The notes under the pieces were generated by a model. That model saw nothing but the letters and a program-made list of their open reading frames with translations. It did not search any database and was not told where the DNA came from. The position numbers and the translations under genes were made by a program. DNA of 50,963 nt from Phycisphaerales bacterium (GTDB lineage Bacteria; Planctomycetota; Phycisphaerae; Phycisphaerales; UBA1924), in NCBI GenBank assembly GCA_019750095.1, contig JAIEOW010000165.1, positions 1 to 50,963 on the forward strand, read 5' to 3'. Shown one piece after another: positions 44,201 through 50,963 of the stretch; positions within the stretch are counted from its first letter, which is position 1; each line of letters opens with the position of its first letter.

Positions 44201-45103
44201 CTATCCCCGCGTCCGCGGCATCGCCAAGCCATCCACCCGCCACAAGTACCCCATCGGACCTCGCAAGCGCGGCGGAAGCAGCAGCACCAGCAGCCACCGC
44301 ACCAGTGGCCTCCCGATCGCCATCCCAAGTAGCAGCACCCCACTCCCAAACAGGCACAGCATCGGCACCACGACAACCTGAAACGCCTGCGGCCCCGACC
44401 ACTGCGGGTAAAACCACCGCTGTGACCGCTGCGACAGATGCGCAACAAACAGAAACAACATGCACAGCACCATCACCGCCCCAGGCACCCACAGCATCCG
44501 CCACCCCTTCACATGCGGCATCGTCGCCCCGAACACAAGCCCCACCGGGAACAGGATCAGCACCATCACCAGCACAAACACCAGCCCATTCCAGTTGACC
44601 CCCTCACTCAGCCCGCCGGCCTGCTGCAGCAACTCCCACTTGTCGGAAGACTCCCACCACAGCCGGTCCTTTTCATAGTTCGTCTGCCACGTCCAGTTTG
44701 CCGGCTGTGGGCCCGCGTTCGCGTTGGCCCGCTGCTGCTGCAACTCCGTCAGGTGCGCCACAAACTTCTGGCTCAGCAGTTCATTGGCCCCCATCGACAG
44801 CCCGAACATCCCGCCTGCAGAGCCGAGCGTCAGACCAAGCATCGCCAGGATGTACAACGCGGCAAAGAAGTACCCCAGCCGATTCGCCCAGCGCCCGAGC
44901 AGCGGATATTCCTGAAGCGCGGCCGCCGTGCCGCACTCCGGGCAACGCACGATCAGCAATCGATACGTCGGCTCGCGCACGATCGTCTGACCCGAGAGAT
45001 TGAAACAGCAAGTGGCGCACAGTCGATCCCCCACCAGCTCGCTCACCCGCTGATCTTCGGTCGATGAAACTGGCTCAGACATCGCGGGACTCTCGGCGTT
45101 CAT
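44201..45103 (-). CDS. zinc-ribbon membrane protein (second of pair)
   Basis: A 300-residue protein of unknown function. The N-terminal part has a two-knuckle zinc ribbon (CATCCFNLSG and VRCPECGTAA). Four to six hydrophobic helices follow (YFFAALYILAMLGLTLGSAG, GLVFVLVMVLILFPVGLVFG, MLWVPGAVMVLCMLFLFV and a C-terminal pair). A hydrophilic loop rich in Gln and Trp lies between the helices. The ATG at 45103 overlaps the stop of the upstream gene (ATGA). Its architecture matches the upstream protein, so the two are probably diverged paralogues or partners. Confidence 0.7.
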   Translation of the reverse strand: MNAESPAMSEPVSSTEDQRVSELVGDRLCATCCFNLSGQTIVREPTYRLLIVRCPECGTAAALQEYPLLGRWANRLGYFFAALYILAMLGLTLGSAGGMFGLSMGANELLSQKFVAHLTELQQQRANANAGPQPANWTWQTNYEKDRLWWESSDKWELLQQAGGLSEGVNWNGLVFVLVMVLILFPVGLVFGATMPHVKGWRMLWVPGAVMVLCMLFLFVAHLSQRSQRWFYPQWSGPQAFQVVVVPMLCLFGSGVLLLGMAIGRPLVRWLLVLLLPPRLRGPMGYLWRVDGLAMPRTRG

Positions 45104-45828
45104 AGGTCGCGTCTCCTCTTGCGGGCCCGTGCCAGTTTCTTCATCCACCGCCGCTGATCACGCCGAACACTCGCCCGCCGGAGCATCCGCCCGATGGGTA
45201 TGCCCAAGAGCGCGAGCAGCCAGCCGGGCACCTGCGCCCCGCCGACAAACCACGTGTCGGAAACAAACCCGGCATCAAACAGCGGGGCGGCACCGGGGAG
45301 TCCGTAACTCCACCGATTGACCACATGGATGACGGCAAAGATCCCAAGCAGCGCCCACGGCAACCCAAAGACCGCCACCCACACCCAGATGCGCCGCCGT
45401 ACGTGCGACAGCCCGCCGCTCGCCGCAACACCCATCCCGATGAACCAGCCAACATACACCACCAGAAGCTGTGGCCCAAAGTCATCGCGCCAGTGCTTGA
45501 CCTCGGGCTCAAGATCGACTTCGCCCAGCATGTGCTGCACCAGTTCCCACGGCCCGAGCCCCGACAGCGACTCTCGAACAATCCCCGCAACCGCAAGCGA
45601 CCCCATCGCGAGCACCAGACCCACGGCACTCCGCCACAGCACCGCGTACATGCCCCAGAACACCACACAGAATGTCCGCCAGACCCCCACAAGCGGGTGC
45701 CGCCGCCGCACGCATGCCGCGTGACACCCCGGACAGACCACCACGCACAACCCCAGTTGCGGGTCGCGCGTCGCGGCGATCGCCCCAAGCGGCGCGGCAC
45801 AGAAATGGCACGAGTGCTCGATGGCCAT
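45100..45828 (-). CDS. zinc-ribbon membrane protein (first of pair)
   Basis: A 242-residue protein, not recognised. It begins with a zinc ribbon (CHFCAAPLG and VVCPGCHAAC) and continues with hydrophobic helices (GLVLAMGSLAVAGIV, LLVVYVGWFIGMGVAAS, IWVWVAVFGLPWALLGIFAV). The C-terminus is strongly basic (RRASVRRDQRRWMKKLARAR). ATG 45828 (MAIEHSC) is preferred because it begins just before the ribbon; a GTG at 45876 would add 16 residues. The pair forms an operon by ATGA overlap. Confidence 0.68.
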   Translation of the reverse strand: MAIEHSCHFCAAPLGAIAATRDPQLGLCVVVCPGCHAACVRRRHPLVGVWRTFCVVFWGMYAVLWRSAVGLVLAMGSLAVAGIVRESLSGLGPWELVQHMLGEVDLEPEVKHWRDDFGPQLLVVYVGWFIGMGVAASGGLSHVRRRIWVWVAVFGLPWALLGIFAVIHVVNRWSYGLPGAAPLFDAGFVSDTWFVGGAQVPGWLLALLGIPIGRMLRRASVRRDQRRWMKKLARARKRRRDL

Positions 45829-45954
45829 GCTCTGGATCACGATATCGCCGAAGCGCCCGACGGTTCCAAAAAGCACATCGGGCCGGACGCACTTGCGCCC
45901 GGCCCGATGATCAACTCATGCATCCATCCACGGCCGATCTCGCCGTGCGGCGGA

Positions 45955-48588
45955 TCAGCAGCCCGCGAACCACCGGTTCAGGAACACGAACACATCATTG
46001 GTGCTCAGCCCCGGAGTGCCATCCACGTCGGCGGTCGGCAGACCCGCGAACCAGGCGTTCAGGAACGAGAAGATGTCGTTGGTGTTGATGATCGTGTTCT
46101 GATCAAAGTCCGCGATGCAACTGTTGCACGCGATCGTGAACACGCGGAAATCATCCAGAGCCGCCTCGACCACGCTGCCCGTGCCCGTGTCGTCCGGCAC
46201 GAACCGCACCCGCACCTGCGAAGACGGCGCGGCGAAGAACGATTGCACGTTGATCGTGCCCAGCAGCCAACCGCCGGCATTCTGCGTCGTGGGTCCGACC
46301 GTCTCCGCCAGCGTCCAGTTCACGCCGTTGTCGTTGGAAATCTCGACGCGCATCACCTTGGCGTTCGGATTGGCGCCCCCATTGTTGCTGAACCAACGCT
46401 GATACGTGATCACCGGGTTGATCGACCCCGCAAGGTTGATCGCTGGCGAGCGGAGCGTGGTGAAGCCGTTGTCGACATCCGCCGTGCCGATCGCCGCGCC
46501 AGCCGCGGCGTTGCCTGTGAAGGCACACAACCCGGGGCTGAAGGCGTCTTCCGGCTGGGCGCCGGTGCCGTTGGGGTCGCCGCGCTCCCAGATGCCCGTG
46601 GTCGCGGTGTCGCCCGCGACGCCATATGACCACCCAAGGTCGTTCGAGAAGTTATCGAAGAAGATCACCTGTTCATCACCGACGGTGGCGCTGAAGACCG
46701 CCGCCGGAGCGGTCGCGGGCTGAGTGACCACCGAGCCCGAGCTTCCGCTGGCCCGCACATAGAACTGCAGCGGCGCACCGCATGCCGCGGGCGGAATCGT
46801 GGCTTGATACAGCGACCCGCCCAAAGACGTGAGGTTCGCCGTGGTAAACGCGCCGCTCGTGCCCGATCGATAGAAGAGCTGGGCCGAGCTCAGCGTCTGG
46901 TTGGCCACCACGATCTGCGTCTGGAAGCTCGTGCTGGTCGTCGGGCTGACCAGCGACGGCGTAGTGCCCTGCACCGCGATCGACAGGAACGGTGACGTCG
47001 AAAGCTGATAGCTCAGGTTGTACGGCTGGATCGCATTCGCAGCACCCGTCGTGCTCACGCGAGCGAAGTACGTCCCCGCCGTGTTCACCACCAGTTGCCC
47101 GAGCGCCGGCTGCCCGGCGGCGGGCGCGTTGAAGGTTCCCAGCACCGTCGTGCCGTCGGCGGCAAAGTACGTGATCGTCATCGGGTTGGCCGTGGCCGCT
47201 TCGTACGCCGTGCCCACATCGCACGCCTGCGTCTGCGGCCCCTGGAGATACGACGCGCCGATCGGGGTTGCCGTCACCGCCAGAGTCTGCGTTCCCGCGC
47301 CCGTCACGGAGAACCGGAACCAGTCCGCTTCGACGTTGTTATCCAGCGAGATCTGGTTGACCGCGTTGCTGGACGTCGCCAGGTTGCTGATCACCGTGGC
47401 CGTGCCCGAGGTGTCATTGGGCTCCAGGATGTCGCCATAGTGTCGCTGGCCGTTGAGGATGTCATCAAACTGCGGCCCGTCGAAGAGCACCGAGATGAAC
47501 GGCTCCATGAGCTTGGTCTGGTTGCGCGGGCAGACGTGGGCCATCCCGATGCCGTGCCCGTTCTCGTGGGCCAGCACGTTGCGCAGCCGCAGAGAGTTGG
47601 TGGTGATGTTGTCGTAGAAGTTGTCGTTGGTGTCCACCACCATGTCACCGCCGATGTCGCCACCGGGGAAATAGTTGAACGCGAGCACCCCGCTGTTGCC
47701 GTCGAGCGCGGTGCCGGCCATGCGCAGGTCCCCGCGCACACCCAGCGCGCCCGCCGAGCCCGGGGCTCCGAAGTCCACGCCGTCGTCGTTTGGCTCGAAG
47801 ACATAGTCCAGCCTGATGAGCTGGCTCCATTGCGTGAAGACCTGTCCGTACAGACCCTGCCACAGCGCGGTGTTGTTCGCGTAGATCACGTTCATGCGAG
47901 CGAACAAGTTGCTCGGCTGCGTCACACCCGTCGTCAGCGTGGGCACGATCGTGCCATCCGGCACGAACGAATATGTCAGGATCATCGGCGTGCCCTGGCT
48001 GGTGGTCACGGTGTTGGTCGCCGTCGTCGACCACCGCGCACCCTGCTGGAATCGCGTGTTGAACGGGCTCATCTGCGCCCGATTGAACGCGTCCACCGTC
48101 ACATCCGGAGTGCCCGCGCCAAAGCAGAACGCCGGCACCGGACGACCCTCGGCCATCGCCACCACCATGTCCACCAGCGCACGCTGATGCACCGGAAGCA
48201 TCGCCGAGAAGTCCTCGCGACCGACAAACCGGCGCACCACGCGATAGTCCTCATCGCCCAGCGGCGCGATCCGCTCGTAATACGGCTGCTCGTTCTGACG
48301 ACCGGGGATGACCATCTCCATGCGCGGCGAGGGATCAAACCCCGTCACGCGATGCACCACTTCCTGTTGCTCCGGCGAGAGCGACGAGAAGACGTGTGCC
48401 GCGATCAGTGCCTTGGCCGCCTCCTGCCGAGCGGTGAGCGCGGGCGATCCACCCTCGCGTAGCGTCTCGAGTGATCGCGCGCCGATCGCCTTCTGCGGGG
48501 TCACCCACGCCAGCGCCGATCCGCTTGCACACAGCACCGCCGCAGCACCGCCAAAAAGTGTCCAGCACGCCACCGATCGACTCGTCAT
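45955..48588 (-). CDS. secreted matrixin-like zinc metalloprotease with GC-type dockerin
   Basis: An 877-residue exported protease. Signal peptide (VACWTLFGGAAAVLCASGSALA), a propeptide-like region (residues about 35-190), then the metzincin domain with zinc ligands His341, His345 and His351 and catalytic Glu342 in HENGHGIGMAH, and a probable Met-turn (LMEPF). A pre-peptidase C-terminal-like domain follows (LEPNDTSGTATVI near 390), then a beta-sandwich near 645-815 (choice-of-anchor J type: FFDNFSNDLGWSYG). Two calcium-loop repeats end it (NTNDIFSFLNAWFAG, STNDVFVFLNRWFAGC). AGGAGCG precedes the ATG. It probably degrades extracellular protein. Confidence 0.88.
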   Translation of the reverse strand: MTSRSVACWTLFGGAAAVLCASGSALAWVTPQKAIGARSLETLREGGSPALTARQEAAKALIAAHVFSSLSPEQQEVVHRVTGFDPSPRMEMVIPGRQNEQPYYERIAPLGDEDYRVVRRFVGREDFSAMLPVHQRALVDMVVAMAEGRPVPAFCFGAGTPDVTVDAFNRAQMSPFNTRFQQGARWSTTATNTVTTSQGTPMILTYSFVPDGTIVPTLTTGVTQPSNLFARMNVIYANNTALWQGLYGQVFTQWSQLIRLDYVFEPNDDGVDFGAPGSAGALGVRGDLRMAGTALDGNSGVLAFNYFPGGDIGGDMVVDTNDNFYDNITTNSLRLRNVLAHENGHGIGMAHVCPRNQTKLMEPFISVLFDGPQFDDILNGQRHYGDILEPNDTSGTATVISNLATSSNAVNQISLDNNVEADWFRFSVTGAGTQTLAVTATPIGASYLQGPQTQACDVGTAYEAATANPMTITYFAADGTTVLGTFNAPAAGQPALGQLVVNTAGTYFARVSTTGAANAIQPYNLSYQLSTSPFLSIAVQGTTPSLVSPTTSTSFQTQIVVANQTLSSAQLFYRSGTSGAFTTANLTSLGGSLYQATIPPAACGAPLQFYVRASGSSGSVVTQPATAPAAVFSATVGDEQVIFFDNFSNDLGWSYGVAGDTATTGIWERGDPNGTGAQPEDAFSPGLCAFTGNAAAGAAIGTADVDNGFTTLRSPAINLAGSINPVITYQRWFSNNGGANPNAKVMRVEISNDNGVNWTLAETVGPTTQNAGGWLLGTINVQSFFAAPSSQVRVRFVPDDTGTGSVVEAALDDFRVFTIACNSCIADFDQNTIINTNDIFSFLNAWFAGLPTADVDGTPGLSTNDVFVFLNRWFAGC

Positions 48589-49022
48589 GATTCGCTCCTG
48601 CACCATCGATCCGCCCGAATGCGTGGACACCGCAGCCGCCGGTCCTCCCCGGCGTCTCGGCACGCACCCTTTTGCCGATCGATCCTCGTTGCCAACCGCC
48701 GAGCCAAGCTGGGAGAACCCCAGCAGACACGGGCTACCCCTATTCGCACAATCTTGACGGGGTGCTCCATTCTGCCTCCGTTCTCTTGCTCGACCAGCAG
48801 ATTTCACACCGAGTCGGGATAACCCTCTTGGGCAACTTCGGTGCTCTGTATTGGCCACCCCCACGCTTTGGGCCTGAATCCCCCAGAACCGCACGACTTC
48901 TCGTTCTCGTCCGACTCCGGCGCGCGACGTGGCAACCCCGGCTTCCGGGGCCGCCCGCAAACTCCGATAGCGCGATGCCCCGGTTCTCATGGATTCGAGA
49001 ACCACAGGCCGGAGATCAGACC
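48589..49022. other. divergent intergenic stretch, no gene
   Basis: About 430 bp between the metalloprotease gene and the last gene, transcribed away from each other, so it should hold two promoters. No convincing -35/-10 pair is visible; TTGACG occurs at about 48753. GGAG lies 8 nt before the ATG at 49023. Open frames across it look non-coding. Confidence 0.4.
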
Positions 49023-50963
49023 ATGGCTCGCGTTTTCCCATTGCTCGGCGCGACGATTGTCGGCTTTTGCGCACCGGACGCGCTCGCCGGCGTCATGATC
49101 GAGTATCGCCCGACGACCGCCGACCCATGGGTCGTGCAGTCCAACACCCCGGCCGTCAATCCCGGGTTTGCGTACAACGTCACTCTTGACCGTTGCCAGC
49201 CCGGCCTCTGGCGACTCCGCGTGACCGATCCCGCGTTGGAATCGTTCGCGAACATCCGTTTCACCAACAGCTCCGCGAATATCACGCTCATCATCGGCGG
49301 CTCGCGCGACGACGCCGCCACACCCGGCGCGCCGCTGTTGAACCCCGGCTGCCTCGATTGGACGGGCGGGCTGGATCCGGGCTCGGCACGCATCACGCTC
49401 CAGGCCCGTGTCGGGCGCGACATCGGCCCGCTCGCTTCCATAAACGCCGACCAGATCGTTCGGCTGGATGCCGACCGGGACATTCTGCAATCCGCGATCC
49501 GCCACTTCAATGCCGAGGCCACCCTCTCGGCGATCACCGCCGGTGGACGCATCAGCGACAACAACGACGACCCAGCGACTCCGGCGATCATCTACTCCGC
49601 GGGTGGCCCGATCGAGCTCATCCGCGCTTCGGGCGCGATCATGCCCGCGATCGTCATCGCGCCTGTCGTCGCGACCGCCCAGCAGCCCCGCGCGGGCACA
49701 CTCGGGCAGGTGATTTCATCCAATGGCGACATCGGGGGTGCTCGCCCTGACAATTCACCCCCGGACAACTATCGCGCCACCAACATCTCCGCGCGAGTCA
49801 TCGACGCGGTCCTCGGCCGCAACATCCGCGCCGACATCATCGGTGTCGATGGCGTACGCCGCGTGGAATCCACCGCCTCGGGCCTCCGCGGCTCGGTGAT
49901 CGCGGGGACGATCCTGCCGATTGACGCAAGCACGCCCGGGTACATCCGTGCCGAATCCAGCAACGCGATGCGGGTGCTGCTTGCCACCGGGCTGCCCAAG
50001 GGCGCGCGGATCGCTGCGGGATCGTGGTACGGGTACCAACCCATCATCGCCGACACCGCGCAGCCCACCATCACCCTGGGCGTGCCCAATCTTCTTGGGG
50101 GCCAAGTCGTCCTCAACGACAGAAACCAGCCCCTGCCCCTGAAGTGGAACAGCCAACCACTGCCGCGCTCCATGATGGGTCGCGTGATCATCCAGGGCGC
50201 CAACCCCGCGACGATCGCAACCGATGTCTATACCACGCCCTCCATCCCCTTGGGTGGCGGGGCGATCGGCATCGCCAGCTTCAATCTCTACGGGACCGAT
50301 TGCACCCCGCCGCAGAATCAGATCGATCGACTCGAAGGCGTCGTGGAGTCCGCATTCGACAACAACGCGACGCCGATCGTGATCCGCAACTATGGCCCCG
50401 TCGCGCTCGCCAGCGGCGTCACCGACCCCAACGCAGCGGTACGCATCGAGCGCCAGATCGAGGGTTCCTCCTGCGGCTGGACCGACGCATCCTCCATGTT
50501 CAACGTCACGCTGCACCCGATCGTGCCCGGCACCAATGAACGCCGGGGCATCGGTCTCATGCGCGGCTTCGATCGTGCCACGCCCGGCGTCTATCGCGTC
50601 GTGCCCATTGGGCTGGTCTGCGCCGATGTGGTCGGCAATCCGCCCGTGGTCTGGCCCTTGAGCTGCGTCGGATCACCCGCCGAGGCCCAGGCCTATACCT
50701 TCCGCGTCGCACCCGACTGCGACTCGAACGGGGTCAATGACAACGCCCAGCTTGACGCGCTGTATGCCCCGCCAGCGGCACCCGCGCTGAGCGGAATCAA
50801 CCGCGAGATCATCGACAGTAACACGATCACCCCAATCGACAGCCCGATCGCCCCCCTCCCGATCGAACCTGATCCGGGTCCCATCGATCCCCCCCCGCCG
50901 CCACCCCCTCCACCCCCTCCCCCCCCACCGCCACCGACCCCCCCAGCCCCCCCGCCCCCCCCA
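49023..50963 (+). CDS. secreted protein with calcium-loop motif and polyproline tail (3' end missing)
   Basis: An open frame of 647 codons that runs off the window. Signal peptide (VFPLLGATIVGFCAPDALAG), then a long beta-rich region (IEYRPTTADPWVVQSNTP, ASINADQIVRLDADRD, ISDNNDDPATPAIIYSAGGP). Repeated 'IIGxDGVRxVE' and 'GSVIAGTIL' type segments suggest a right-handed beta-helix. Near residue 565 is a single calcium-loop-like motif (DCDSNGVNDNAQLDALYA), then a linker and an almost pure proline tail (residues about 620-647). The family is unknown; surface protein is likely. A GC dockerin may lie further on. GGAG upstream supports the ATG. Confidence 0.7.
   Translation, partial: MARVFPLLGATIVGFCAPDALAGVMIEYRPTTADPWVVQSNTPAVNPGFAYNVTLDRCQPGLWRLRVTDPALESFANIRFTNSSANITLIIGGSRDDAATPGAPLLNPGCLDWTGGLDPGSARITLQARVGRDIGPLASINADQIVRLDADRDILQSAIRHFNAEATLSAITAGGRISDNNDDPATPAIIYSAGGPIELIRASGAIMPAIVIAPVVATAQQPRAGTLGQVISSNGDIGGARPDNSPPDNYRATNISARVIDAVLGRNIRADIIGVDGVRRVESTASGLRGSVIAGTILPIDASTPGYIRAESSNAMRVLLATGLPKGARIAAGSWYGYQPIIADTAQPTITLGVPNLLGGQVVLNDRNQPLPLKWNSQPLPRSMMGRVIIQGANPATIATDVYTTPSIPLGGGAIGIASFNLYGTDCTPPQNQIDRLEGVVESAFDNNATPIVIRNYGPVALASGVTDPNAAVRIERQIEGSSCGWTDASSMFNVTLHPIVPGTNERRGIGLMRGFDRATPGVYRVVPIGLVCADVVGNPPVVWPLSCVGSPAEAQAYTFRVAPDCDSNGVNDNAQLDALYAPPAAPALSGINREIIDSNTITPIDSPIAPLPIEPDPGPIDPPPPPPPPPPPPPPPPTPPAPPPPP
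50888..50963 (+). repeat. C-rich low-complexity tract at window end
   Basis: The last 76 bases are almost entirely C with scattered G, A and T. They encode the polyproline tail of the last gene. Such tracts commonly break assemblies, which may explain why the window ends here. Confidence 0.8.

Overview
The window is a 51 kb piece of a high-GC bacterial chromosome, most likely from a planctomycete of the class Phycisphaerae (order Phycisphaerales). The main evidence is the set of secreted proteins. Three end in paired calcium-loop repeats of the form D-x-N/D...DIFxFLNxWFAG followed by a terminal Gly-Cys ('GC-type dockerin'). Four others end in a VPxP / hydrophobic helix / Arg-cluster tail that resembles PEP-CTERM sorting signals. 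Dense high-GC coding on both strands and short palindromic intergenic repeats fit the same group. I see no rRNA, tRNA, CRISPR array, transposase, integrase or prophage. Both ends cut genes, and the right end stops inside a nearly pure C, proline-coding tract, which looks like a contig end.

Layout. 0-4.8 kb: a partial gene end, a small ORF, a D-2-hydroxyacid dehydrogenase, a ParDE toxin-antitoxin pair, a lipoprotein pair (degenerate FKBP plus a coupled small lipoprotein), pdxA and a Uma2-family gene. 4.8-10.8 kb: a MATE transporter, a large secreted phosphodiesterase with a duplicated domain and a GC dockerin, and two tandem paralogous membrane proteins. 10.9-20 kb: gyrB, a PilZ-receiver-degenerate Hpt regulator, queE and queD (7-deazaguanine synthesis), a PLP aminotransferase with a small coupled gene, a methyltransferase and phoU. 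20-30 kb: an acyltransferase, a secreted LTxxQ-type helical protein, a cyclodeaminase-family protein, a SpoIIE-type phosphatase, dapA, two tandem paralogous PEP-CTERM-like proteins, an orphan DNA methyltransferase and a VapBC pair. 30-45 kb: a Tat-exported metallophosphoesterase, a 1,234-residue pectate-lyase-fold dockerin protein, an EEP-family hydrolase, clpB, a choice-of-anchor A protein, trpC, another PEP-CTERM-like protein, a GlcG/HbpS protein and dnaN. 45-51 kb: two coupled zinc-ribbon membrane proteins, a secreted matrixin-like metalloprotease with a GC dockerin, and an incomplete secreted protein with a polyproline tail.

Most genes are housekeeping genes in short transcription units. 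ATGA or GTGA stop-start overlaps couple parD/parE, vapB/vapC, pdxA/uma2, FKBP/lipoprotein and the zinc-ribbon pair. The surface proteins use two different C-terminal signals, so at least two export or anchoring routes must be encoded elsewhere.

The least explained features are nucleotide-level: (1) a 65-bp near-perfect inverted repeat inserted in frame in the ClpB middle domain; (2) degenerate tandem octamer arrays (consensus about GTGACGAA) next to queD and in an inverted pair before the SpoIIE gene; (3) TAnnCT-type -10 boxes 6-10 nt before start codons, suggesting leaderless mRNAs; (4) three palindromes in the promoter region of the pectate-lyase-fold gene; and (5) short dispersed palindromes in other intergenic gaps. 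I do not see a complete undescribed defence or metabolic system.
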